From positions 81,490 through 145,489 of the forward strand of contig NZ_AUXT01000183.1 in NCBI RefSeq assembly GCF_001625595.1: a DNA stretch of 64,000 bases, read 5' to 3'. Below, in pieces: positions 1 through 9,164 of the stretch (the stretch's first letter is position 1; each line of letters begins with the position of its first letter). This DNA is from Pseudoalteromonas luteoviolacea NCIMB 1942. Lineage in GTDB: Bacteria; Pseudomonadota; Gammaproteobacteria; Enterobacterales; Alteromonadaceae. The notes beneath the pieces were generated by a model that worked only from the letters and a program-made list of their open reading frames with translations, did not search any database and was not told the DNA's origin. The position numbers and the translations under genes were made by a program.

Positions 1-3000
1 AAGATCTCGTGCAAAGCGCAATCAATTGGCACAAAAAAGTATTCGAAGTACAAGCCGAAGATCAAATTCCCGTACTCGGCCTATTTAAAGAACGAACGCA
101 AGGTGCCGGTCACAGCTTTGGTACCACAGCGGTACGTGAGTACATTAATATGACTCAAGAGCGCATACAGTATGTGGACGAGTCTCAGCTTGAGTCCCAT
201 AATACAGGCGTTATCCTGCCACAAGACAATGGCTATGAAGACCTAGGTTTTGAGGCGAGAACACCAGAACAAATCGCTCAGTTTAAAGTGACACAGGCCT
301 ATAGAAAGTTCAGTAAAAATTTAAAGCACGAGCGCTACCATAGACCTGCAGCACTGCGTGATGTACTGGCACTACCTCTAGATTTCTCGCAGTTTAAAAG
401 CTGCCAAGAGTTTATTGGTGCGCTTTCATATATTGATGCCTCGGGGTCATACAAAGTGCGCGTCAGAGGCTTAATGGTTGAAGCGATTTCACAGCGAAAA
501 TGGTTGCTTTGCCATACATCAAAATCCGATAGTATTCATCAACAATTGGTGTTAGCGTTAAATACACTTTACGAAGCTGAAGTATACGAAATAGTCCCAG
601 CTTTGGACAAAATCCTTATTGAGACCAGAACAAATTCAACGCTAGATACATTGTGTGCCAAGCTCAGTACCGCGAGAGATACAATTGCACTTGAGCAAGT
701 ACAGCCAGCGTACGAAATCACCGCAACCTTCGCCTCTGGCGCAATGAGCCATGGCGCATTAGTCGAAAAAGCACACGAGGCGGTCGCGCAAGGAACTAAT
801 ATTGCTGGCGCAATGAGTAACTCTGGTGAAGGCGGCGAAAACTCGCGCCGTTATAACACAGTCAAAGCCAGTAAAATTAAGCAGTTTGCATCCGGTCGGT
901 TTGGCGTGTGGACAGGTTACTTAGCAGATCCTGCATTACAAGAGATAGAGATAAAAATAGGCCAAGGAGCCAAACCGGGAGAAGGCGGCCAACTGCCAGC
1001 TCCTAAAGTCAATGTTGTCATTGCCGCGGCACGAGGTGGCACACCTGGTGTTGAACTGGTCTCGCCCCCTCCCCACCATGATACCTATTCAATAGAAGAC
1101 TTAGGCCAATTGATTCACGATGCCAAAGCGGCGAGGGTCCGTGTCATCGTTAAATTGGTATCATCAGAAGGCATAGGCACTATCGCAGTGGGTGTAGCCA
1201 AAGCTGGGGCAGATGTCATTAACGTTGCGGGTAATACCGGTGGAACTGGCGCGGCACAAGTAACCAGCCTTAAACATACCGGACGCGCAGCAGATATCGG
1301 CATCGCTGAAGTTCACCAAGCTCTGAGCGAAAATGGTCTTAGAGATAAAATTACATTACGTTGCTCAAATGCCCACCAAACTGGTAGTGATGTTGTAAAA
1401 TCAGCTATGCTAGGCGGCGACTCCTTTGAGTTTGGCACCACAGCACTGATGATGCTCAAATGTGTTATGGCAAAAAACTGTAACTTGAAATGCCCCGCAG
1501 GACTCACCACAAACCCAGAAGTGTATAGCGGCGATCCCAGAGCGCTGGCCCAATACTTTATGAACGTAGCTCATGAAGTACGCGAGATCTTAGCAAGTAT
1601 TGGTTATACGTCATTGAGTGAAATTCGCGGCCGTTCAGATCTGCTACACCTTGTATCTCATCCAGCCATGGTCGGAAAACTAGATATGACAGCCATGCTG
1701 CAACCTGCCGAGCAAGTCATAATAGCCAACCCTGTTTACCTCGAAGCTAATTTTGCACCGGACGATATTTGGCTAAAAGGAATCGAGGCACAATTTTTTG
1801 CGACACAGAGTGAATGCATCGAAACCACAACCCGAACCCTCGACAACAGCAATAAAACAGTTGGCGGTCAATTGGCAATCGATATTGAACGCAAACTCAA
1901 TTATCAACTAGATGATGACCAAATTGCTGGACACCCAGCTGTTATGAAACTAAGTAATGGCCGAGTCGTGCTCAAACCAAACAGTGTAAAAATAAACACT
2001 CGTGGTTCGGCAGGACAAAGTTACGGGGCATTTCTCAATTCGGGTATGGTATTGCGCCACAAGGGAACATGTAACGATGGTGTAGGTAAAGGAGCCAGTG
2101 GCGGAAAAATTGTCATAGATAGCGAAGGCAGTCCCCTAGCCGAGGATGTGCTCATAGGTAATTTTGCGCTCTTTGGTGCAACCGGTGGCCAACTGTATGT
2201 GAATGGTCAAGCGGGAGATCGGTTTGGGGTGAGAAACTCTGGCGCTGTGGCTGTCATTGAAGGCGTCGGCGATTTTTGCTGTGAATATATGACCAACGGT
2301 TCCATTATCAACCTTGGAGGCTTTGGCAAAGGATTTGGTAACGGCATGAGTGGTGGTACGGCATATCAATATGATCCCACTGGCAATATCACCCACTTGT
2401 GCTCTAAAGACTCCGTAACTGCAATACAGATATCGCAACCAGATGCACTATGCCAAGGTCAGGAATCGGCACTACTTCAACACTTGCAAAGTCACATAGA
2501 CGCAACACAATCAGCATTAGCAAATCGCTTGCTGAGTAATTGGCAGCAATCTAGACAACACTTTTATGTGCTTATTCCAAATGCACTTTACCAATATCAC
2601 TGTGCAGAAAACATTGCGCAGCAACTCGACAGGCGGTCAATGTTGGAAGAGTTGGCTATTTATTGGGGTGACAAGTCCCTGAAAAGTATTCAACAAGCCT
2701 ATAAAGCATACCAGCACACAAACCTGTGTCTGTTTAATGGTCAACTTCCTGATTACGGAGACAGAGACTCTGTGTTGATTTATCAATACATTATCCATGC
2801 AGGCATACTCCACCGAGGAGAGCAACTTGCACTTAAGCAACAGTCCCAAGGGTTCAGTGAGGTCAGCGCTCAATATTTGTTTGATACCTTAGATCATAAA
2901 CTTGGAGACGCTTTAGCAAAAGATGCCAAAGAAGCACTAGCAAGCTATGACGACACAGCGCTCAGCTGCTTAGTCGCGCAAAAACGCATTCAGGACTACA

Positions 3001-3176
3001 AAGAAGCCCTGTCACTTCGAGAAGTTTGGGATACCGATGCACTTGGTACCAGCGTCTGGATTTTACATCGAGATATTCAGGCTAGAAATGCGCTCACGCA
3101 ATACCGTGACCTTGATGAATTACTTGCAACGCATTATTGCCATGTGCTGTCAGAAGCAGTTAAAGCGGCTGTTTAA
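1..3176 (+). CDS. Glutamate synthase large-subunit-like protein (5' end outside window)
   Basis: The frame is open to the left edge, so the N-terminal class II amidotransferase part, if present, lies outside. The visible 1055 residues hold the FMN-dependent synthase domain (about residues 230-590, with GAMSHG, SNSGEGGE and GNTGGTGAA) and the GXGXG alpha domain (about 665-790), then a C-terminal extension. Three Cys at visible residues 485, 491 and 495 match the 3Fe-4S cluster ligands of GltB, but the second gap is x3 where the family normally has x4. About 100 residues separate the LRDVL motif from the start of the barrel, which looks like an insertion. GltB makes two glutamates from glutamine and 2-oxoglutarate. 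A CysJ-like reductase follows 10 bp downstream instead of GltD. Family assignment is firm; the exact reaction and electron donor are inferred. Confidence 0.85.
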   Translation, partial: DLVQSAINWHKKVFEVQAEDQIPVLGLFKERTQGAGHSFGTTAVREYINMTQERIQYVDESQLESHNTGVILPQDNGYEDLGFEARTPEQIAQFKVTQAYRKFSKNLKHERYHRPAALRDVLALPLDFSQFKSCQEFIGALSYIDASGSYKVRVRGLMVEAISQRKWLLCHTSKSDSIHQQLVLALNTLYEAEVYEIVPALDKILIETRTNSTLDTLCAKLSTARDTIALEQVQPAYEITATFASGAMSHGALVEKAHEAVAQGTNIAGAMSNSGEGGENSRRYNTVKASKIKQFASGRFGVWTGYLADPALQEIEIKIGQGAKPGEGGQLPAPKVNVVIAAARGGTPGVELVSPPPHHDTYSIEDLGQLIHDAKAARVRVIVKLVSSEGIGTIAVGVAKAGADVINVAGNTGGTGAAQVTSLKHTGRAADIGIAEVHQALSENGLRDKITLRCSNAHQTGSDVVKSAMLGGDSFEFGTTALMMLKCVMAKNCNLKCPAGLTTNPEVYSGDPRALAQYFMNVAHEVREILASIGYTSLSEIRGRSDLLHLVSHPAMVGKLDMTAMLQPAEQVIIANPVYLEANFAPDDIWLKGIEAQFFATQSECIETTTRTLDNSNKTVGGQLAIDIERKLNYQLDDDQIAGHPAVMKLSNGRVVLKPNSVKINTRGSAGQSYGAFLNSGMVLRHKGTCNDGVGKGASGGKIVIDSEGSPLAEDVLIGNFALFGATGGQLYVNGQAGDRFGVRNSGAVAVIEGVGDFCCEYMTNGSIINLGGFGKGFGNGMSGGTAYQYDPTGNITHLCSKDSVTAIQISQPDALCQGQESALLQHLQSHIDATQSALANRLLSNWQQSRQHFYVLIPNALYQYHCAENIAQQLDRRSMLEELAIYWGDKSLKSIQQAYKAYQHTNLCLFNGQLPDYGDRDSVLIYQYIIHAGILHRGEQLALKQQSQGFSEVSAQYLFDTLDHKLGDALAKDAKEALASYDDTALSCLVAQKRIQDYKEALSLREVWDTDALGTSVWILHRDIQARNALTQYRDLDELLATHYCHVLSEAVKAAV

Positions 3177-3186
3177 ATAGGAGAAT

Positions 3187-4977
3187 ATGATGGAACAATT
3201 AAAAAGTAACAAAAAAGTCCCTTTTTTACCGCAAGACATCCCTTTTAATGATGATCAAAGGCAGTGGCTAGGCGGCTTTTTAGCCGGCTTGCACACCAGA
3301 CTATTAGTGAAAGAAGAGCATGTCACTACTGTCAACACAGTCACTTCGCAGGTAAAGCCTTTGACCATCATTTATGGTTCGCAAACGGGTAATGCCGAAA
3401 GTGTCGCAGAAGAAGCCGCCGAAATTGCAAGAAATCATGGCCTGACGGCTCATGTGCAAGATATGGACGATGTCGATTTACATCAGCTTAGCAAGGTCGA
3501 GCGTTTACTCGTCATCACCAGTACCTATGGTGAAGGTGAAATGCCAGATAATGCACAGGCGCTTTGGGACGATATATCAGCAGATGATGCTCCGAGGTTT
3601 GATAGTACTTATTTCTCGGTATTAGCATTGGGAGATACCAACTACGATGATTTTTGCCTAGCTGGCATTGAGTGGGATGAGCGCTTAGAGGCACTCGGCG
3701 CGACACGTATTGCCAACAGAGTAGATTGCGATGTTGCCTTTGAATCACCGGCACAAGAATGGATTGCAGAAACACTGCCGACTATTGCTCAAAAAGGCAG
3801 TGATGGTAGCAGTGAAGTACTACCTGCCCCGTCTAACTCAACCAAGAAAGTTAAACCAAAGTACAACCGAGATAACCCGTTTGAAACTGAGTTAGTGCGA
3901 AAGTACACCTTGAATAATCCAGATTCTGGGAAAGAAACTTGTCACTATGAACTTTCTTTATTGGATTCTGGAGAGACTTACGAAGCGGGAGATGCCATTA
4001 ACTTGCTGCCTCGCAATCGCCTCAAGTTGGTAGAAGAGCTTATTGGCTTACTCGGTGCCAGAAAAGAGCAGCACGAGCATTACGATGGACACACCCAAGA
4101 GCTACAAAAAATATTTACCGAAGATCTAGAAATACGCATTCCAAGTAAAGAATTTATAGCCGAGGTCGCAACACGCAGTGGCGATCAAGCGTTTATTGCC
4201 AAGCTTGAAGAAAGCACACAAGCACTCAATGAGTTCGTTTGGGGCCTAGATTGTGTGGATCTGCTCAGCCGCTACGCGCCCAATGCCTTTACAGCCAGCG
4301 ACTTTATTCGCCTTGCGAAGCCTTTGGCACCGCGTGCTTACTCAATTTCTTCCAGTATCAAGCTGCATACCAATGAAGTGCACTTAACTATCGCAAGTGT
4401 GAGATATCACCAAGCGGATCGTGCACATAATGGTGTCTGTTCAACTTTCTTGGCCGACCTCTGCGAGCCTGGAAGTAAAATAAAGTGTTACTTTGCACCA
4501 AACAAACACTTTAGCGTGCCACAAGACCCTACAGCCCCCATTATTATGGTTGGTCCAGGCACAGGGATAGCGCCGTTTAGAGGTTTTTTAGAAGAGCGAT
4601 TAGCCACCAAAGCAAGTGGCGACAATTGGCTATTCTTTGGTGACAGAACAAAAGAAAATGACTTTTTGTATCAACAAGAACTTGAGCAGATGCAAGAAGA
4701 TGGTCTGCTTACTCGCTTAGATCTCGCTTTTTCACGCGATCAAGAACAAAAAATCTATGTACAAGACAAAATGCAAGTACAAGGCGAGCGATTATTTTCT
4801 TGGATTGAGCGCGGTGCGTATTTGTATGTCTGTGGTGACGCCTTCAGAATGGCCAAAGACGTAGACAAAGCATTACATGATATTATTGCTAAACATGGCG
4901 GTTTAAACGAAGAACAGTCTCAAGAATATGTCGCTAACCTTAAAAAACAAAAACGCTACGTAAGGGATGTTTATTAA
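3187..4977 (+). CDS. CysJ-type diflavin reductase (flavodoxin + FAD + NADPH domains)
   Basis: This 596-residue protein has the full sulfite reductase alpha-subunit architecture. A CysJ-like N-terminal helix region comes first, then a flavodoxin domain (about 58-200, YGSQTGNAES), an FAD domain (RAYSISSS near 381), an NADPH domain (GPGTGIAPFRGF near 456, CGDAFRMAKDVD) and the typical YVRDVY C-terminus. Such proteins pass electrons from NADPH through FAD and FMN to a partner. No CysI haemoprotein gene is adjacent. The gene starts 10 bp after the glutamate-synthase-like gene, behind a GGAG ribosome site, so the two are probably co-transcribed and the synthase is the likely electron acceptor. That partnership is inference from position. 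A sulfite reductase role with a remote cysI remains possible. Confidence 0.88.
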   Translation: MMEQLKSNKKVPFLPQDIPFNDDQRQWLGGFLAGLHTRLLVKEEHVTTVNTVTSQVKPLTIIYGSQTGNAESVAEEAAEIARNHGLTAHVQDMDDVDLHQLSKVERLLVITSTYGEGEMPDNAQALWDDISADDAPRFDSTYFSVLALGDTNYDDFCLAGIEWDERLEALGATRIANRVDCDVAFESPAQEWIAETLPTIAQKGSDGSSEVLPAPSNSTKKVKPKYNRDNPFETELVRKYTLNNPDSGKETCHYELSLLDSGETYEAGDAINLLPRNRLKLVEELIGLLGARKEQHEHYDGHTQELQKIFTEDLEIRIPSKEFIAEVATRSGDQAFIAKLEESTQALNEFVWGLDCVDLLSRYAPNAFTASDFIRLAKPLAPRAYSISSSIKLHTNEVHLTIASVRYHQADRAHNGVCSTFLADLCEPGSKIKCYFAPNKHFSVPQDPTAPIIMVGPGTGIAPFRGFLEERLATKASGDNWLFFGDRTKENDFLYQQELEQMQEDGLLTRLDLAFSRDQEQKIYVQDKMQVQGERLFSWIERGAYLYVCGDAFRMAKDVDKALHDIIAKHGGLNEEQSQEYVANLKKQKRYVRDVY

Positions 4978-4983
4978 TTGTGA

Positions 4984-5014
4984 AGTGCCAAACAGATAAT
5001 CCCTGTTTGGCACT
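4984..5014. terminator. Hairpin between convergent genes
   Basis: A perfect 12-bp stem (AGTGCCAAACAG / CTGTTTGGCACT) with a 7-nt loop lies in the 49-bp gap between the reductase gene and the convergent GDPD gene. There is no long T tract, so termination is inferred from stem strength and position. Confidence 0.6.
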
Positions 5015-5026
5015 CAGGTTCATGTG

Positions 5027-5962
5027 TTATTTCGCGTTATTACCTTGCTCTGCGAGGCCAATCATATCACCAGTAAATAAGCCTACCCCGTACTCTCTCA
5101 AGTCTGAACTTTTGGAATATGGTTGAGATTTTTGATACAGGTAAACTTCAGTACCATTTTGTTGTGCTCTTGCTGCAAATTGCTCAGGCCACCCCCATAA
5201 AATACGGCCAAATTGCTCAGGTAAAACAAGCGTTGTGTTGGCACAAGATGCTGGGTAATAACGAGACCAACCGATGAAGATATACTTCACCAAGCAACGT
5301 TTACCAACTTCTTTTGAATAGGTCATTTGCTCAGGAAACTTTTCGGCAATGGCTTCTGAGATACTCTGCATACCAATAAAGCTCAATCGGCTTCTTTGCT
5401 CTGGGTCCATATCATTTAGGTGTGTAGCAAGTACTTCTATTGCTTCTGGGCCAGCCGTTTTCATATTGAGCAAAAATGACTTTTCAGGAAAACGTGTTAA
5501 CACCTCATCAAGTGATGGGATCAAACCAACCCCCAGCCCTCTCAAAGGATACACACCTTCTTCTTCACCAATTCGGTAACCATAACCTGCATCTAGCGTT
5601 TTAAGAAATGCCATTGACTGTTCTGAGGTAATACCTTCACCATTTGTTCTGCAATCTAGTGTCCAATCGTGAAATACAGCCAGCTCCTTATCAGATGTCG
5701 CATGGATATTTAAGTGCACGGTATCTGCGCCTAGCTCGAACGCTTTTCCAATTGCAGGGATGGTATTTTCAATGAAAGGATGCCCCACCTTGGTGAGTCT
5801 ATCTGCTGTACAGGTTGTGTTTGTGACGCCGGTGTAGTCTGTAGGTTGTACTAATCCTTTGTACGATATGGTTTTGCCGTGATGATCAAGTTCTATACCT
5901 GGCTGCCTCGCAACCAAGATGATAATAAATAAGACGGATAGTCGTACAGCCCAGTGCTTCAT
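5027..5962 (-). CDS. Membrane-anchored GDPD-like protein with altered metal-site residues
   Basis: The first 25 residues from the chosen start (MKHWAVRL, 5962) form a signal or anchor segment, so the domain is periplasmic. The body follows the glycerophosphodiester phosphodiesterase pattern: ENTIPAIGKAFELGAD, then FHDWTLDCRTNGEG, PSLDEVL and YSKEVG. Active GDPDs usually read HRG near the start and E-x-D in the GADxIELDV strand. Here these positions read KVGHPF and VHLNIH, so at least two metal-binding acids are missing. The catalytic HD of FHDWTL is kept. The protein may have lost activity or use another metal geometry or substrate. An upstream ATG at 5974 would add four residues. Confidence 0.7.
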   Translation of the reverse strand: MKHWAVRLSVLFIIILVARQPGIELDHHGKTISYKGLVQPTDYTGVTNTTCTADRLTKVGHPFIENTIPAIGKAFELGADTVHLNIHATSDKELAVFHDWTLDCRTNGEGITSEQSMAFLKTLDAGYGYRIGEEEGVYPLRGLGVGLIPSLDEVLTRFPEKSFLLNMKTAGPEAIEVLATHLNDMDPEQRSRLSFIGMQSISEAIAEKFPEQMTYSKEVGKRCLVKYIFIGWSRYYPASCANTTLVLPEQFGRILWGWPEQFAARAQQNGTEVYLYQKSQPYSKSSDLREYGVGLFTGDMIGLAEQGNNAK

Positions 5963-6202
5963 GAAACTCCTCAAAAATAAGCTTTTAAGCCCGCTATTTT
6001 ATCAAAGCTCTTAAAGTTAAGGAATTACCAAAATAAGCGATAAAATCCGAATTAGATTTATACTTGCTCAATCGGGCATAATTTGTGCCTTCTTTTTGCT
6101 GATCTACATGTTGAATGTGTCAAACGTTAAAGAATGTAATATCGTCAATATTGGCAATTACACAAAACTAGCTACCCCTCCTCTATTTTCTAAGGAATCA
6201 AC

Positions 6203-7009
6203 ATGTTGTTAGAAATTGCCATTGGTGACGCTTATCGTGCAGGTTTTGAATTTTCTGACAGAGAAAAAGTAACTCGATTCAACAATCTGAGTGCCTATCA
6301 TGAACATGGCCTGGGTATTGCTTCTGGACACTATACGGACGACACTCAAATGTCACTTGCCCTGGCCGAACTGATTATTGATGGCGAAGCTTGGGATAAA
6401 CACACCATCACCCGTAAATTTATCGACAGCTTTAAACGAGACCAGCGACTAGGTTACTCTAAAGGGTTTTATGCTTTTTTAGATTCTATTTCTAGCGCCA
6501 AAGAGTTTCTAGCCAAAATCAAGCCAAACAGCATCGCCGATGGTGCGGCTGTGCGTTTAGTCCCCCTTGGGCTATTTCCTAAAGTTGAAGAGGTACTCAA
6601 TAAAACTGAAGTTCAAGTCTCAATTACACATAACACCCCAATAGGTATTAACTCCTCACAAGCAGTTGAACTTGCCAGCCATTACTTTTATTCCAAATTA
6701 AGTCCAAAAGCACAACTGGGCGAATTTGTTCTGTCCCATAATGATATTGAGTGAAATACCAACTGGCAAGGCTAGGTCGCTTACTGTGGCTACGAGACTG
6801 TCAATGCGTTACTCACTCAATCTGTGGAATTTGGTGGAGATGTGGATACTATCTCAGCCTGCGCACTTGGTATTGCAAGTTTAAGTGAAGAGTATAAAAA
6901 CGATTTACCGCGCTTTTTATATGATGAACTTGAGAACAATGACTACGGTAAAGACTATTTAATCGAGCGGGCTAAACAACTTCACTCGATAGTGCTTACA
7001 TTCAAATGA
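6203..7009 (+). pseudogene. ADP-ribosylglycohydrolase (DraG family), broken by two in-frame stops
   Basis: One reading frame covers the whole DraG-type protein. It has IGDAYRAGFEF and the metal-binding YTDDTQM in the N-terminal part, GAAVRLVPLGLF in the middle, and FGGDVDTISACALG near the C-terminus. The frame is cut by TGA at 6752-6754 and TAG at 6773-6775, and the residues between and after the stops (NTNWQG, then VAYCGYETVNALL) still fit the family. There is no frameshift. DraG enzymes remove ADP-ribose from proteins, using acidic residues in both halves, so the truncated 183-residue product should be inactive. The stops could also be sequencing errors, though two independent ones make decay more likely. 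Confidence 0.82.
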
Positions 7010-7038
7010 CACCTGATTGGGCGCTACTTTAGGGCCCA

Positions 7039-7401
7039 TTAGACTTGTCTAAGCAAAGGCACAATATTTCTACCAAACGGTGTAAATACCTGTACTAGAT
7101 TTTTATCTATTAGGTTGAGCTCCTTTTCACACATAGCTTGAAAGCGCAAATTAGCAGAGCCTCTTCTATGATTTAGCACGAGGTTTCGCCTAACCCATAG
7201 CCTCAAATTAATTACCAAAAGCCGGTCTTCATCTTTTAAACAAATATCGATAAGCTTTTTGGCAGATCTGATGTACGCAGCGAGATTATCTATATTTGTG
7301 GGGCTGTGCTTTAGTACCATAGAGCGCACCGCTAGCTCTGCATTGGCATCTTGATATGCACGCATGTGGGCATCTTTAGCTTCTAAGTCGATATCAAACA
7401 T
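7039..7401 (-). CDS. Small hypothetical protein, probably Fur-controlled
   Basis: I do not recognise this 120-residue protein. It is rich in Leu, Arg and Asn, with no membrane segment or signal peptide; the middle (about residues 30-100) looks helical. A longer reading starts at 7449, but those codons overlap a near-consensus Fur box, so I chose the ATG at 7401 (MFDIDLEAK). The Fur box lies 33-47 bp upstream of this start. Iron-repressed expression is therefore likely, but the product's role is unknown. The neighbouring SnoaL-like gene is in the same direction, 87 bp upstream. Confidence 0.6.
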   Translation of the reverse strand: MFDIDLEAKDAHMRAYQDANAELAVRSMVLKHSPTNIDNLAAYIRSAKKLIDICLKDEDRLLVINLRLWVRRNLVLNHRRGSANLRFQAMCEKELNLIDKNLVQVFTPFGRNIVPLLRQV

Positions 7402-7428
7402 AGTGAATATTTGGGCCAAAAAATTATT

Positions 7429-7448
7429 GATAATGATAATTAATATCA
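7429..7448. promoter_or_regulatory. Fur box
   Basis: GATAATGATAATTAATATC (7429-7447) matches 17 of 19 positions of the classical Fur consensus. As a 7-1-7 repeat, 7434-7448 (TGATAAT T AATATCA) matches 13 of 14 informative positions. It sits directly upstream of the small hypothetical gene starting at 7401. Confidence 0.8.
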
Positions 7449-7487
7449 AATAAACTGTAAACCCAAATATAAGCTGATTTCGATGTG

Positions 7488-7850
7488 CTAACCCATAAAC
7501 GTCACACGCTTGATTAAGTCGTTTTCGACTTCATACGCTGCTATCACCTTCACACTATAATCGATTTCTTTGTTGGGCTGTGTAGATGACTCGGCAAGCT
7601 CATGATCTACCAAAAAGCAACCTTGCACCATACGAGTCATTGACGTTGCGTTCAAATAGCTCAAACTCTCAAACTTTTTACCATAGCGTTCGACAAGCGC
7701 CTGTTTTCCCCTAAATACTATGTTTTGCCCTTGATAGATTTCGACATCGTCACTGTAAGTTGCCGCAAATGCATCGATATCTTGGTTGTTGTAGGCGTCG
7801 AGTTGTCTGTCTACGATGGCGATGGTTGCTTGTTCTATTTCTGTGTGCAT
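7488..7850 (-). CDS. SnoaL/NTF2-fold protein
   Basis: The 120-residue protein has the one-domain layout of SnoaL-like proteins: an N-terminal helix (VDRQLDAYNNQDIDAFAATYSDDVEIYQ), the strand motif GKQALVERYGKKFE, and beta strands ending IAAYEVENDLIKRVTFMG. These cone-shaped proteins bind small hydrophobic ligands, and some are isomerases or cyclases. No substrate can be named. It stands alone, upstream of and in the same direction as the Fur-box gene. Confidence 0.78.
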   Translation of the reverse strand: MHTEIEQATIAIVDRQLDAYNNQDIDAFAATYSDDVEIYQGQNIVFRGKQALVERYGKKFESLSYLNATSMTRMVQGCFLVDHELAESSTQPNKEIDYSVKVIAAYEVENDLIKRVTFMG

Positions 7851-7936
7851 AAAAAGTCCAAAAACTCATTTAGTTGTTTGGACCGTAATTATATACACAT
7901 GTATCAAGACTGTTAAGACGCTCTTCAGCTTACCGG

Positions 7937-9043
7937 CTAACCTTTTGACATCAAGGACTTCCACCAGAAATCATTATTATGAGGCTCTCCTGCGGTGATC
8001 ACCTCACCAACAATTGGCGTATTGATCGTCACTTTTTTTTGCGCGGCAGCCGTGGCTACACGTTCTAGCGGGTCATACCAAGAGTGAAACGCTAAATCGA
8101 ATGTACCATTATGTATTGGCAACATCACCTCAGCATTAAGGTCAATGTGCGCTTGAACGCTTTGCTCTGGTGTCATATGAATATCTGCCCAATCTTTATC
8201 GTAAGCGCCTGTTTCAATAAAGGTGTAATTAAAAGGCCCGTAGCGACGGCCGATTTCTTTAAATCCATCAAAATATCCAGAGTCACCGCTAAAGTAAATG
8301 CTCTGTTCAGCCGCTTTAATGACCCACGATCCCCATAGAGTTTTGTTGCCATCACTTAAGCCTCTGCCAGAAAAGTGCTGAGTAGGAACAAATGCAACTA
8401 GACTGGTTTTATCCCCATGCTCTTGCCACCAATCGAATACTTTTACCTTATTTTTGTCTACTCCCCATTGCTGCAGGTCACCTTCAACACCTAAGGGAAC
8501 AAAAATCTCTTTTGTTTTGTTCATAAGTGACAAAATGCTCTCTTTATCTAAGTGATCATAGTGATTGTGGGAAATTAAGATTCTATCGATTTGCGGTAAG
8601 TCTGCTAAAGCGATTGGCGCCTCATGGAATCGCTCAGGACCTGCAAAGCTAAAAGGTGACGCACGCTTTGAAAATACAGGGTCTAGCAACCAGTATTCAC
8701 CAAACACCTTTAACAGCACTGATGAGTGACCCAATTTAACCATGTGTATTTGATCGTCTGAAAGTTGCGCCAGCATATTCGGGCTCTGTTGCATCATAGG
8801 TAGAGGAATGTTGGGCATTGGATCTTGCTTAGACTCTGTAATAAAGCGCCAAAAAATTCCTAACGTCTTTTTCAAGTTCGGCTGCTCTACCTCATTTGTA
8901 TTGTAAAATTTACCGTCTTTAAATTGCTTGGAGCTGTATCCTGAATCGCTCACTTGCGCGTCTAAATTCGAAACCATTGCACATCCTCCAACTGTCAAAA
9001 CAAATACCGATGCTAGTAAAGAAAATTTGTATATAGCTTTCAT
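7937..9043 (-). CDS. Metallo-beta-lactamase-fold lipoprotein, NAPE-PLD/RomA-like
   Basis: An N-terminal lipobox (VGGCAMVS) marks it as a lipoprotein. The core has SHNHYDHLD (HxHxDH), FSGDSGYFDGF and a late HNGTFDLAFH, as in the UlaG/NAPE-PLD branch of metallo-beta-lactamase-fold hydrolases. Members act on phosphodiester or lactone bonds; the substrate here is unknown. I chose the start at 9043 (MKAIYKFS) because it places the signal peptide normally; a start at 9055 would add MWWR and run into the first operator. It is divergent from a TetR gene with two operator-like repeats between, so it is probably repressed by that regulator. Confidence 0.85.
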   Translation of the reverse strand: MKAIYKFSLLASVFVLTVGGCAMVSNLDAQVSDSGYSSKQFKDGKFYNTNEVEQPNLKKTLGIFWRFITESKQDPMPNIPLPMMQQSPNMLAQLSDDQIHMVKLGHSSVLLKVFGEYWLLDPVFSKRASPFSFAGPERFHEAPIALADLPQIDRILISHNHYDHLDKESILSLMNKTKEIFVPLGVEGDLQQWGVDKNKVKVFDWWQEHGDKTSLVAFVPTQHFSGRGLSDGNKTLWGSWVIKAAEQSIYFSGDSGYFDGFKEIGRRYGPFNYTFIETGAYDKDWADIHMTPEQSVQAHIDLNAEVMLPIHNGTFDLAFHSWYDPLERVATAAAQKKVTINTPIVGEVITAGEPHNNDFWWKSLMSKG

Positions 9044-9054
9044 ACGCCACCACA

Positions 9055-9120
9055 AAAAGTAAACTACACGGTGCAGTTTTCCATATTCTGGACTAAAAGT
9101 AAACTACCTAGTGCAAGTTT
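9055..9120. promoter_or_regulatory. Duplicated TetR-type operators in divergent promoter
   Basis: Two copies of AAAAGTAAACTAC...GTGCA...GTTT begin at 9055 and 9095, exactly 40 bp apart. The first contains the near-perfect palindrome AAACTACACGGTGCAGTTT (9061-9079). The second (9101-9120, AAACTACCTAGTGCAAGTTT) is a degenerate copy. They lie between the hydrolase gene and the tetR gene, where an autoregulating TetR protein would bind. Confidence 0.7.
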
Positions 9121-9164
9121 TTTCTAATTCCGCTAAACTACGCTCACTTTAGTAAGGAGTTCAT

